Shown: positions 1-7,471 of the stretch, piece by piece
Position numbering within the stretch: position 1 is the first letter of the stretch
Layout of the letters: each line of letters starts with the position of its first letter
Assembly (NCBI GenBank): GCA_036172345.1
Contig: JASFBB010000112.1
Span: 1-30,574, forward strand
Direction: 5' to 3'
From: NAK82 sp036172345
GTDB taxonomy: Bacteria; Chloroflexota; Anaerolineae; 4572-78; NAK82
Length of the DNA: 30,574 bases
Made by a program: the position numbers and the translations under genes
The notes under the pieces: generated by a model
Database searches by the model: none
Seen by the model: only the letters and a program-made list of their open reading frames with translations
Told to the model about the DNA's origin: nothing

Positions 1-167
1 GGATGCTTGACGCGGGGCAGCTCCAGCTGGCGCCACGTGCGGATGATCGTGGCTGTGTTATCGTGGCTCAGCACCAGATCCGGGGTGGCGTCGATCACCT
101 GACCGGGCTGGACACTCGTCAGCCCGGCGTTGCGCGCGAACAGCTTCTCAGCGAATGTGTGCCCCAT
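1..167 (-). CDS. lysT: Homoaconitase large subunit, N-terminal fragment (runs off the window)
   Basis: The minus-strand frame starting with ATG at 167 reads MGHTFAEKLFARNAGL, then a QPGQVIDATPDLVLSHDNTA stretch. This is the usual N-terminus of the LeuC/homoaconitase large-subunit family (TFAEK start, SHDNTA motif). Only about 55 residues lie in the window; the rest, with the iron-sulfur cysteines, lies to the left. The start overlaps the end of the homocitrate synthase gene by 20 bases, so the two are probably translationally coupled. In the alpha-aminoadipate pathway the enzyme dehydrates homocitrate and rehydrates it to homoisocitrate. LeuC (isopropylmalate isomerase) cannot be excluded from this fragment; the neighbours favour the lysine role. 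Confidence 0.8.
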   Translation of the reverse strand, partial: MGHTFAEKLFARNAGLTSVQPGQVIDATPDLVLSHDNTATIIRTWRQLELPRVKH

Positions 168-1470
168 TGAGCGTCTCGACCCGTTCTTCTGCATGGGTGG
201 CGTCCAAGCGCTGTGTCACTGCGTCGCGGTACGGCTCTGGGATCTCCAGCTTGCTCAGCTTAAACTCCTTTTCGGCGATGTCGATCAAGATCTGACCCGG
301 AGATTCGTCCGGCCTGATATTGTAAACCCTTTGTTTGAAGACGCGCGTGATCTCCTTGGCGGTCTCCTCGTCGATACGGAAGTATTTGATCTCCTTGAGA
401 AAGTAATAGATGACGTTCCATCCGCTCAGCGGCCCCAACAGAATCTCGGATTCAGTGACCCCGAACTGATCCAGCGGATGGGCCTCGTAGGTGTCGTGGT
501 CGTTGAGCACCGCCTTCTGGTGCACCCCGCTGGTGTGCGTGCGGTTGGTCAAGCTCACCGGCTCCTTCGATTGCACCAGCTTGTTGAGCTTGGACGCCAA
601 CAGGACGTTGATGGGATAGGAGCCGCGCAGGTTGTAGCCTTCCAGCTTGTCGTATTCGCGGTCGACAAACAGGTTGAACAACAGGGCCGTCATCGAGGTG
701 ATGCCGGAGCGTTCTCCGATGCCGAGGATGGTGGTGTTGATGTAGCGCATTCCGGCACGCACCGCCTCCAGCGCGTTGATCAACGCAAAGCCGCGGTCGT
801 CGTGGAAATGACCCTCTAGATCGACATAGGGATAACGCTGACGCAACATCGTCACTTGACGCGCCACAGCAGATGGGGTCGCGACTCCCACGGTGTCCGG
901 GGTGCCCAGGCGATGCACCAGCGGGGCGATCTCATCATAGACGCGGAAGAGATGTTCGAGGCGTGTGCGGAAGGCATCCTCCCCGCTGAAGCGCAAGATC
1001 AAGTGGGGATAGTCGCGTCGCACCTGCTCGATCAACGCGCGGGCAGCGCGCACGATCTCATCCAGGTCTCTGCCGTGGCTGGCGTCGCGGGCAAAACGCG
1101 AAGTGCCGATGTAGAAGTTCAACCCGTCGAAGCCAGCCTCGATGGCGGACTGGACATCCGCCGGATGACAACGCACATGCGCCAAGAGAAAGGTATATCC
1201 CTTTTGTGTGATCAGCTCATCGCGCACTGCTTTGATCGCCTCCACGTCCTCGCGCTCCTGGGCGCTGACGATGGGGGCGAACAACTCGATGAACTTGACA
1301 CCGTAAATGATCAAGGCACGGACGATCTCGATCTTGTCCTGCTGACTGAAGAAATACTTGTAATGGTCGTGCAACAAGGAGCTCTGCGATCCCTCACGCA
1401 GGGTGGTATCGATGATTTCCAGTGGCCGCGCTTGGTAACGACTGAACTGGAAAGGACTGTCTGGCGTCAT
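148..1470 (-). CDS. hcs: Homocitrate synthase (alpha-aminoadipate lysine pathway)
   Basis: A 440-residue member of the isopropylmalate/homocitrate synthase (HMGL-like) family. It condenses acetyl-CoA with 2-oxoglutarate, the first committed step of lysine synthesis by the aminoadipate route. The metal-binding DTTLREG motif is at residues 21-27 and the HFH metal motif at 221-223. A GIGERSG loop and a GVHQKA segment, both typical of the family, follow. The start codon overlaps the lysK stop in an ATGA junction and is preceded by GAGGTG. Isopropylmalate, citramalate or Re-citrate synthase share the fold. The call of homocitrate synthase rests on its place between lysK and a homoaconitase subunit. 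Confidence 0.88.
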   Translation of the reverse strand: MTPDSPFQFSRYQARPLEIIDTTLREGSQSSLLHDHYKYFFSQQDKIEIVRALIIYGVKFIELFAPIVSAQEREDVEAIKAVRDELITQKGYTFLLAHVRCHPADVQSAIEAGFDGLNFYIGTSRFARDASHGRDLDEIVRAARALIEQVRRDYPHLILRFSGEDAFRTRLEHLFRVYDEIAPLVHRLGTPDTVGVATPSAVARQVTMLRQRYPYVDLEGHFHDDRGFALINALEAVRAGMRYINTTILGIGERSGITSMTALLFNLFVDREYDKLEGYNLRGSYPINVLLASKLNKLVQSKEPVSLTNRTHTSGVHQKAVLNDHDTYEAHPLDQFGVTESEILLGPLSGWNVIYYFLKEIKYFRIDEETAKEITRVFKQRVYNIRPDESPGQILIDIAEKEFKLSKLEIPEPYRDAVTQRLDATHAEERVETLNGAHIR

Positions 1471-2609
1471 AGGGCACCTCGCTGTAATGCTGCCAACGCT
1501 TCTCTCAACACCTCAATGACACGCAAGTACTCACCCAGATGAATCCGCTCTCCCGGCGTGTGATCCAGCGCTGAGTCACCCGGCCCATAGGCGACGATCG
1601 GCACACCCCACGCCGGCCCCACGACGTTCATATCCGAGGTGCCCGTCTTGTACACGAAGCGCGGCGTGCCGCCCGTCTGCCGGATGGCATGCAGCAAGCT
1701 GCGTACCAATGGATTGTTCTTAGAGGCGCGAAACGCTTCCTCCGCTCCCGAGAATGCAACGTGTACTCGTTCATCGCTGCTATCCTCAGCGTCAGCGGAA
1801 CCCGCCAGCGCGAATCCGTCGCTGGAAATCCAGCGCGGCATCTCCTCGGTCAGCGTGGACGGAGTCAGTCCGGGTGGCACCCGGAAGCTGATGGTCATTT
1901 CAACGTTGCAATAGGCCCCCTCGTCGCGTGTGGCGATGTGGCGCAGGGCGGGTTCGAGACGCTCAAAGGCACTGCTGCGTCCCACGTTGAACGTCTGGCA
2001 ATGGGCCACCACCGTGTTCCACAGCGCCACGGCCCGCTCGGCTGGCAGTTGCTGTGCACCGGCAGAGTGGACGAACGGTGCACGCCAATGGAGATCGACG
2101 ATGAGGCGGCCTTTGTAGCCCAGCGTGACCCGTTCCCAGCCACCCGGCTCACCGATGATGCAGTGGTGCGGCGGCGCCAGCGTGCGCAGCAGGTGACGCG
2201 CCCCACGGCTGGATGCTATCTCCTCTTCCACTGCCCCGGCGACGATGATCTGCCAATCCGTTGCCAGCGGGAGCGTAGCCACGGCGAAGGCAAAAGCGCA
2301 CAGCGCGCCCTTGGCATCCACACTGCCGCGCCCGGTGAGCCAATCACCCTCCCGCCGCACCGGCAGCACGCCGGGGAAGGTGTCGATGTGCCCCAGGAGC
2401 AAGATTCGGTTCGCGCCATGACCCCGCACGCCGAGCGCGTTGCCGACCGCGTCGACGTGCGCCTCAAACCCATGGTGCTGCATCCAACTCACCAGCCAGT
2501 GAGCCGCCTCGCCCTCCGCACCGGATGGGCTGGGGATGCGCACCAGGGTTTCCAGCAGCTCGAGCGCAGTCGCTGCGTCCATGTCACCACCCGAAGACAC
2601 GCCCATCAT
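1467..2609 (-). CDS. lysK: LysW-carrier lysine deacylase (M20 metallopeptidase)
   Basis: A 380-residue M20-family hydrolase. In the LysW pathway LysK releases lysine (or ornithine) from the C-terminal glutamate of the LysW carrier, the last step. Visible metal-site motifs are GHIDTFPG with H74 and D76, D98 in the SVDAKGA segment, the paired glutamates near 128-130 (AVEEE), and a C-terminal ALDHTPGE histidine. Length is normal for the family. The ATG at 2609 overlaps the lysJ stop by four bases. A second ATG follows at once, and a third at codon 10 (MDAATA) is also possible, so the exact start is open. ArgE/DapE-type enzymes are related; the operon settles the assignment. Confidence 0.88.
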   Translation of the reverse strand: MMGVSSGGDMDAATALELLETLVRIPSPSGAEGEAAHWLVSWMQHHGFEAHVDAVGNALGVRGHGANRILLLGHIDTFPGVLPVRREGDWLTGRGSVDAKGALCAFAFAVATLPLATDWQIIVAGAVEEEIASSRGARHLLRTLAPPHHCIIGEPGGWERVTLGYKGRLIVDLHWRAPFVHSAGAQQLPAERAVALWNTVVAHCQTFNVGRSSAFERLEPALRHIATRDEGAYCNVEMTISFRVPPGLTPSTLTEEMPRWISSDGFALAGSADAEDSSDERVHVAFSGAEEAFRASKNNPLVRSLLHAIRQTGGTPRFVYKTGTSDMNVVGPAWGVPIVAYGPGDSALDHTPGERIHLGEYLRVIEVLREALAALQRGAL

Positions 2610-3820
2610 TCCTCTTCATCGCGTGCTGCCGTAACGTCGGACAGCGCGTGTGCCATCGCCTGCACCACCTGGTCCGATTGCTCCTCTGTGATGACCAGCG
2701 GGGGGAGCAGCCGCACCACCGTGCTGCCGGCGGGCATGGCGAGCACGCCGCGGTCCATCAGGGCGCGCAAGACCTGCGTCGCGCGCCGGCGCAATTCCAC
2801 GCCGATCATCAGCCCCCGTCCGCGCACTTCGCGGATCAGCGGGCTGCGGATGGCGCGCAAGTCGGCCAAGAGTTTCTCGCCCAGGCGGGCAGCGCGCCCC
2901 GGCAGGTCGTCCCGCTCCATCACGCGCACCACGGCGCGGCTGGCGGCACAGGCAAGGGGATTGCCGCCGAAAGTGGAGCCGTGGATTCCGGCTGGCAATG
3001 TGCCCAGCGTCTCGCGCCAGATCACGGCGCCCATCGGCACGCCGCCCCCTAGTGCCTTGCCCAGGCAGAGCATATCGGGCAACACCCCGAAGTGCTCACA
3101 GGCGAACCAGCGGCCGGTGCGTCCCATGCCGGTCTGCACCTCGTCCACGATGAGCAACACACCCCGCTGTGTGCACAACGCTCGCAATCCTTCCAGATAG
3201 GCCGGGTCAGCCGGATGAACCCCCCCTTCACCCTGGAGTACCTCGATGATGACCGCGGCCGTCTGGTCGGTGAGCGCCTCTTCCACAGCGGCTAGGTTGT
3301 TGAACGGCACGTGGTGGAAGCCCGGCACCAGGGGCAGGAATGGATCGCGGTACTTGGCGTTCCACGTGGCGCTGAGCGCGCCCATCGTGCGTCCGTGGAA
3401 GCCGCGCATCGCAGCGACCACATCGGTGCGTCGGGTGAAGAAGCGCGCGAACTTAATGGCTGCCTCGATCGACTCGGCGCCCGAATTGCACAGGAAGAGG
3501 CGTTTGAGGTCGCCCGGCGTGTGGCGCGTCAGCTCTTCCATCAGGGCAGCGCGCTGATCGTTATAGACCGCCTCGCTGCAGGCGACCAACGTGGCCGCCT
3601 GCGCCTGGATGGCAGCGGTCACCTCAGGATGACAGTGCCCCAGGGTGGCAACCCCGTGACCGGCCATACAATCGATATAAGCACGGCCATCAGCATCCCA
3701 CACCACGGCACCCTGACCGCGCACCAATGCAATTGGGCGCTTGGTGTTCAGCCCCGAAGTGTGGCGCTCCTCGAGCGCGATGATCTCTTCCATCAGCATC
3801 AGATGTTCGCCCACTCTCAT
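2606..3820 (-). CDS. lysJ: LysW-aminoadipate semialdehyde aminotransferase
   Basis: A 404-residue class-III PLP aminotransferase of the ArgD/LysJ type. It aminates the carrier-bound semialdehyde to LysW-lysine using glutamate. The phosphate-binding NSGAES segment is at 112-117, the cofactor-ring aspartate is D226 in the VDEVQTG motif, and the Schiff-base lysine is K255 in LGKALGGG. It overlaps lysZ upstream and lysK downstream by four bases each. Homology alone would not separate it from acetylornithine aminotransferase; the surrounding lysW genes do. Confidence 0.92.
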   Translation of the reverse strand: MRVGEHLMLMEEIIALEERHTSGLNTKRPIALVRGQGAVVWDADGRAYIDCMAGHGVATLGHCHPEVTAAIQAQAATLVACSEAVYNDQRAALMEELTRHTPGDLKRLFLCNSGAESIEAAIKFARFFTRRTDVVAAMRGFHGRTMGALSATWNAKYRDPFLPLVPGFHHVPFNNLAAVEEALTDQTAAVIIEVLQGEGGVHPADPAYLEGLRALCTQRGVLLIVDEVQTGMGRTGRWFACEHFGVLPDMLCLGKALGGGVPMGAVIWRETLGTLPAGIHGSTFGGNPLACAASRAVVRVMERDDLPGRAARLGEKLLADLRAIRSPLIREVRGRGLMIGVELRRRATQVLRALMDRGVLAMPAGSTVVRLLPPLVITEEQSDQVVQAMAHALSDVTAARDEEE

Positions 3821-4623
3821 ACGATCACCGTCCCTTCTCCCGCCAGGGCACGTTGGATGGGGTGCTCGACCCGTCCGTCGGCGAAGATGACGCGTCGCAC
3901 CCCGCCTGCAATCGCTTCGCCGGCGCCGAGCACCTTTTTCTTCATGCGATCCTGGGCTGCAGCCATGAAATCGTCCAACCGGCTGGCGGCGATCTGGCGG
4001 ATCAAGGAGCTCTCGTCGGGGAAGTTCTTTAAGAGGCCAGGCACATTGGAGAGGATCACTAGCGCCTCCGCCTGCAACGCAACCGCAGTGGCTGCGGCGG
4101 CGCGGTCGCCGTCCACGTTGATCGCCTCACCCTGATACGAGATCGCGGGTGGGGTGAGCACTGGGGTGTAGCCCGCTTCGAGCAGCATATGCAGCAACGC
4201 CGTGTTGACCTGCTCTACCCGACCGGTGTAGTCATCGCGTAACACACGCCGCCGCCCGCGCTCGTCCAGGATGGTAATGGCATCCTTGCGCGTTCCCTGC
4301 CACAGCTTGCCATCCAACCCGCTCAGGCCGATGGCGTTGACGCCGCGCTGCTGCAAACGTTCCACCCATCCTTTGTTCATTTGGCCGCAGTAGACCATCT
4401 CGAAGATTTCCAGCGTGCGCCGGTCGGTGCGCCGGCTGGTGTAGCCACTCACCGAGGTGACGAATCGCGGCGGATGCCCCAGCGCCTGCGCGACCTGGTT
4501 GGTGGCCGCTGAGCCGCCGTGCACGATGATCAGGCGCTCGCCCTGCGCGATGATGTGGGCGATGTCATCCGCAATGAAGTCATAGTGGATCCCCTCTGCA
4601 CCGCCGATCTTGACCACTAGCAT
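3817..4623 (-). CDS. lysZ: LysW-aminoadipate kinase
   Basis: A 268-residue amino-acid kinase of the acetylglutamate kinase family. It phosphorylates the side-chain carboxylate of aminoadipate held on LysW. The N-terminal VVKIGGA phosphate-binding glycines, the IIVHGGSAATN substrate loop (near 53-63) and the GEAINVDGDRAAAA segment, with its conserved Asn-Asp, are all present. The gene follows lysY after 25 bases and overlaps lysJ by four. The ribosome-binding site (GGTGAGG) is rather far from the ATG, so coupling to lysY translation is likely. Confidence 0.92.
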   Translation of the reverse strand: MLVVKIGGAEGIHYDFIADDIAHIIAQGERLIIVHGGSAATNQVAQALGHPPRFVTSVSGYTSRRTDRRTLEIFEMVYCGQMNKGWVERLQQRGVNAIGLSGLDGKLWQGTRKDAITILDERGRRRVLRDDYTGRVEQVNTALLHMLLEAGYTPVLTPPAISYQGEAINVDGDRAAAATAVALQAEALVILSNVPGLLKNFPDESSLIRQIAASRLDDFMAAAQDRMKKKVLGAGEAIAGGVRRVIFADGRVEHPIQRALAGEGTVIV

Positions 4624-4648
4624 AGCGCTTGTTTCCTCACCCTCACGA

Positions 4649-5692
4649 TCAAATGGGATGCAGGCCGGGGAAGCTCAGGCCAGCGGTCTCTTCCCAGCCC
4701 AGCATCACGTTCATACTCTGCACCGCGCTACCGGCGGCGCCCTTCATCAGGTTGTCCAACGCGCTCAGCACCACGACGCGGCCAGTATCTGGATCCACTT
4801 CGAAGCCGATGTCGCAGAAATTCGATCCGGCCAGCAGCTTGGGCTCCGGAAAGCGGTGGATGCCGATGTTGCTGCGCACCAGGCGGATGAAAGGCTCGTG
4901 CTGATACGCGGCGCGGTAGAGCTGCCATACTTCCTTGTCGCTGACGGGGCGGTTGAGCAGACAATGGCACGTCGCCAACACGCCCCGCACTACGTCCACC
5001 GAGGTCACCGAGAAGTGCAACGCGAACGCATTCCCCAACGCTTGGATCACCTCAGCCTGGTGGCGGTGGCCGGTGGGTTTAAACGGGCGGATCACGCCGC
5101 TGCGCTCCGGGTGATGGGAACTGGCCGAGGGTTGCGCTCCTGCTTCCGAGGAGCCGACCTTGATATCCACGATCGCCTCACGCAGCAGACCGGCGTCCGC
5201 TAAAGGTGCCAACCCCAGGATTGCAGCGGTGGCGTTGCAGCCCACCCCGCTGGCATAGCGCGCACCGTTGAGGGCCGTCCGATAGCGTTCCGGCAGGCCA
5301 TACACGAAACGCTCCAGCCAATCCTTGGCCGGATGGTCCATCTCGTACCAGCGCACATAGGCGGCCGGATCGCGCAGGCGGAAGTCGGCCGAGCAGTCGA
5401 TGATATACCGCGCGAGCGCAGCATAGCGTTCGATGGAACGCGCCGCCTGTCCATGGGGCAGCGCCAGGAAGAGGACGTCGGTCTCCCCCAACACATCGGG
5501 ATGGGTGAACTGGAGCGTTGTGACGCCGCGCAGGTTGGGATGTACTGTGTGCACGTAGCGCCCTGCCTGGCTGGCCGAGGTGACCTGCCTCACCTCGACG
5601 TAAGGGTGGAAGAGGAGCAAGCGCAACAGCTCGCCGCCCACATAGCCGCTGCCCCCTACGATGCTGACTTTCAACCTATCTCCGGTCGCCAT
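4649..5692 (-). CDS. lysY: LysW-aminoadipyl-phosphate reductase
   Basis: A 347-residue NADPH-dependent acyl-phosphate reductase related to ArgC. It makes the LysW-bound semialdehyde. The Rossmann motif GGSGYVGGELLRLL sits at residues 13-26, the catalytic cysteine is C152 in SGVGCNATAA, and a family-typical HRHQAE segment follows in the C-terminal domain. GAGGTCCTC precedes the ATG. A 107-base gap separates it from lysX, the only sizeable gap in the operon. Confidence 0.92.
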   Translation of the reverse strand: MATGDRLKVSIVGGSGYVGGELLRLLLFHPYVEVRQVTSASQAGRYVHTVHPNLRGVTTLQFTHPDVLGETDVLFLALPHGQAARSIERYAALARYIIDCSADFRLRDPAAYVRWYEMDHPAKDWLERFVYGLPERYRTALNGARYASGVGCNATAAILGLAPLADAGLLREAIVDIKVGSSEAGAQPSASSHHPERSGVIRPFKPTGHRHQAEVIQALGNAFALHFSVTSVDVVRGVLATCHCLLNRPVSDKEVWQLYRAAYQHEPFIRLVRSNIGIHRFPEPKLLAGSNFCDIGFEVDPDTGRVVVLSALDNLMKGAAGSAVQSMNVMLGWEETAGLSFPGLHPI

Positions 5693-5772
5693 GAGGACCT
5701 CGCAGAGAGATGATAAATCGTCCTTGTTGTATTACCGCTCGCACAATAGGGGCATTGTGGTCGCTCCATCAT
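5671..5772 (-). CDS. Possible 33-residue CPYC-containing peptide between lysX and lysY
   Basis: The 107-base gap between lysX and lysY contains a short frame starting at tandem ATG codons. It reads MMERPQCPYCASGNTTRTIY and ends inside the first codons of lysY in another frame. CPYCxSxNT resembles the first knuckle of a zinc ribbon, as in some transposase N-termini, but there is no second cysteine pair. No good ribosome-binding site fits this ATG; an AGGAG lies before a four-codon frame just upstream. It may be a chance frame, a coupling device for lysY, or the scar of an insertion. I do not assign a function. Confidence 0.2.
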   Translation of the reverse strand: MMERPQCPYCASGNTTRTIYHLSARSSWRPEIG

Positions 5773-5799
5773 CGGCACATGGCTGCTCCTACGCTTGCT

Positions 5800-6711
5800 C
5801 TATCCGGCGCGCTCGGCAGCGACCTGGAGCACGTAGTCCACAATGCGCCCCGGAATGTCGACCCCGGTGGTGTCGATGCTGTTGCGGAACTCGGTGGTGT
5901 GGTTGACCTCATTGACCAGCAACCGGCCATCTTGGGTCTCCAGCACATCCACTGCGACGATGCCGCCACCCACGGCACGGGCCGCAGCCAGCGCCAGCGC
6001 GTGCAATTCAGGCGTGACCGGGCAGTTGACGGCGCGGCCGCCACGCGCTGTATTGGTGACCCAATGCTCCGAGTAGCGATAAATGGCGCAGATCGTCTCG
6101 TCCCCTACCACAAAGGCGCGGATGTCCCGGGCCGGCTTGGGGATGTATTCTTGAATGTAGAAGACGTGGTGCTGATAGCTGCCTAACACTTGTTTGTGTT
6201 CGAGGATGGCCTCCGCCGCGTCGCGGTCGTTGACTTTGCTGAGCAGGCGTCCCCACGAACCGACGGCCGGCTTGAGGACGACAGGGTAGCCCATCGTCTC
6301 GATGGCTTGCAGGGCCGCTTCGGGTGTGAAGGCGACCATCACCCGCGGGGTGGGGACACCAGCGCGCACCAGGGCGGAGCTGGTGGCCAGCTTGTCGCCG
6401 CACGTCTCGACCACATTCACATGGTTGATGGTACAAACGCCCCAATCGTTCAGGATGCGCAGTGCGGCCACCGCGCGGGCGTGGGTGATGCAGCGATCCA
6501 ACACGACCGCATAGCGCGCCCATTCGCCGCGACCGTGGGGGTTAGCCGCTTCTCCCCGGCGATGCGCATCCAAGTCGAGGATGACCTCACGATCATCGCG
6601 CACGTCGATAGGGATGCGGCGCGTCTCGAACGCCTGCAAGAGCAGCTTCTCCTCGACGCGCACGCGGTCCAGCAACACGGCAATGCGCGCATGGGCAGCG
6701 GTCTCGCTCAT
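5800..6711 (-). CDS. lysX: LysW-aminoadipate ligase (ATP-grasp)
   Basis: A 303-residue RimK-type ATP-grasp ligase. It joins the amino group of alpha-aminoadipate to the C-terminal glutamate of LysW, protecting it and delivering it to LysZ, LysY, LysJ and LysK. Visible are the ATP-binding lysine strand (MGYPVVLKPAVGSWG), the YIQEYI segment, the substrate-side NTARGG motif and the metal-binding NEVNHTTEFRNS near the C-terminus. The start lies five bases after lysW. LysX and ArgX are close relatives; co-location with homocitrate synthase supports aminoadipate as the main substrate, and dual use for glutamate (ornithine synthesis) remains possible. Confidence 0.93.
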   Translation of the reverse strand: MSETAAHARIAVLLDRVRVEEKLLLQAFETRRIPIDVRDDREVILDLDAHRRGEAANPHGRGEWARYAVVLDRCITHARAVAALRILNDWGVCTINHVNVVETCGDKLATSSALVRAGVPTPRVMVAFTPEAALQAIETMGYPVVLKPAVGSWGRLLSKVNDRDAAEAILEHKQVLGSYQHHVFYIQEYIPKPARDIRAFVVGDETICAIYRYSEHWVTNTARGGRAVNCPVTPELHALALAAARAVGGGIVAVDVLETQDGRLLVNEVNHTTEFRNSIDTTGVDIPGRIVDYVLQVAAERAG

Positions 6712-6716
6712 AGGGA

Positions 6717-6890
6717 CTACTCGCCCCAGTCTTCTTCTTCGGCGGGTGCCAGGTGGAGCTCAGGCGGATCAAGGCTGAGCACTTCCAATTCGACCCCGCA
6801 ATCAGGGCATTGGATGATCTCACCCTCCAACGTGTCATCGCGCAGCGTAATCGGTGCATCACATTCGGGGCAGACAGCCGTCTGTGGCAT
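6717..6890 (-). CDS. lysW: LysW amino-group carrier protein
   Basis: A 57-residue acidic carrier protein. Two cysteine pairs (CPEC and CPDC) form a small zinc-binding domain, and the chain ends in EDWGE. The C-terminal glutamate is the attachment point for aminoadipate, so this exact ending is diagnostic. The ATG at 6890 was chosen because AAGGAGG lies eight bases upstream and the protein then begins MPQTAVCPEC, as in other LysW proteins; the frame stays open further upstream without a comparable site. It is the first structural gene after the attenuator and precedes lysX by five bases. Confidence 0.95.
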   Translation of the reverse strand: MPQTAVCPECDAPITLRDDTLEGEIIQCPDCGVELEVLSLDPPELHLAPAEEEDWGE

Positions 6891-6934
6891 AGGGTTTTCC
6901 TCCTTTTGTTGATATGATCCTGTATCGCGTAGAT

Positions 6935-6982
6935 AAAACAAAAGCCGGCACCCTGTCCCCTTTGGATCTGGAGTACCGGCCT
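6935..6982 (-). terminator. Attenuator (Rho-independent terminator) in front of lysW
   Basis: On the minus strand, AGGCCGGTAC (6982-6973) pairs with GTGCCGGCTT (6951-6942) to give a ten-pair stem with two G-U pairs and a 21-base loop. It is followed directly by a T-rich run, TTTTGTTTT. It lies between the leader peptide and lysW, facing the operon, so it would stop transcription before the lysine genes. The 3' arm has an alternative partner in the leader (see the antiterminator entry). Confidence 0.75.
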
Positions 6983-7034
6983 GACAGTCCCAGCTGATAT
7001 ATAAACGCCGCTATCCAGACCTAGGGTCCGGCTT
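6942..7034 (-). promoter_or_regulatory. Candidate antiterminator pairing (leader segment with terminator 3' arm)
   Basis: Leader bases 7034-7023 (AAGCCGGACCCT, starting at the third Lys codon) are complementary to 6954-6942 (AGGGTGCCGGCTT) over 12 pairs with a single bulged G. This helix uses the same 3' arm as the terminator, so the two cannot form together. A second complementarity, 7021-7014 with 6972-6965 in the terminator loop, could add to it. A ribosome held at the first Lys codons would leave 7034-7023 free. One that reaches the stop codon would cover or disrupt it and allow the terminator. Confidence 0.6.
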
Positions 7035-7079
7035 CTCCGCGCGCTTCGACTTGATGATGCGCCACACGGGCATACTCAC
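7011..7079 (-). CDS. Lysine leader peptide (22 residues)
   Basis: A short frame between tRNA-Lys and the attenuator. AGGAGG at 7093-7088 lies eight bases before GTG at 7079; an in-frame ATG follows two codons later. From that ATG the peptide reads MPVWRIIKSKRAEKPDPRSG and stops at TAG (7013-7011). It holds three lysines, all AAG, at 7052, 7046 and 7034, and three arginines. Its strong ribosome-binding site, tiny size, and position before a terminator whose 3' arm pairs with its own codons all fit an attenuation leader peptide. No homology was used. Confidence 0.65.
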   Translation of the reverse strand: MSMPVWRIIKSKRAEKPDPRSG

Positions 7080-7106
7080 GCCGCTCACCTCCTGCCTGGC
7101 GGGATC

Positions 7107-7129
7107 GGTTGCCGCAACCACCCTGGTTG
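7107..7129 (-). promoter_or_regulatory. Pair of mutually exclusive small hairpins between tRNA-Lys and the leader
   Basis: On the minus strand, CAACC (7129-7125), GGTTG (7119-7115) and CAACC (7111-7107) follow one another. The middle element can pair with either flank, giving a five-pair stem with a five-base loop or one with a three-base loop. There is no T-run, so this is not a terminator. It could help 3' processing of the tRNA or control access to the leader ribosome-binding site 14 bases further on. Confidence 0.35.
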
Positions 7130-7135
7130 GAGAAA

Positions 7136-7209
<74 letters not shown>

Positions 7210-7231
7210 GCTCCTTTCAAGCACATTCAAA

Positions 7232-7261
7232 ATTATAGCAAAACAAGTGGCCATGTGTCAA
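7232..7261 (-). promoter_or_regulatory. Sigma-70-type promoter of tRNA-Lys and the lysine operon
   Basis: On the minus strand a perfect -35 TTGACA (7261-7256) and a perfect -10 TATAAT (7237-7232) are separated by 18 bases. Transcription would start near 7225, about 16 bases before the mature tRNA. No second promoter of similar quality is visible between the tRNA and lysW. Confidence 0.8.
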
Positions 7262-7471
7262 ATTCCTCCCATAGAGGGGGTTGAAAAAGTCAGTTCGAAG
7301 GTGATATCCGCCACGGGATAGGGTTCATAGTGCCCCCTGAGTTTGGGCCATACCCTCTAGCACAGCGTCATCCGGCCTTTCCCCATCCTGGGCTTTTCCA
7401 ACGCTCCTCCCGAGCGCTTGACCACACCGGGTATCCGTGGCAAGATTCGTTCCCGAGAAAAGGAGGTCAGG

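Noticed and set aside
7107..7130. T-box riboswitch suggested by AGGGTGGTTGCGG before the lysine operon
   Set aside because: A T-box core should follow a long stem I. Here it comes directly after the mature tRNA, about 140 bases before the terminator, and no specifier stem precedes it. The leader-peptide attenuator explains the region better.
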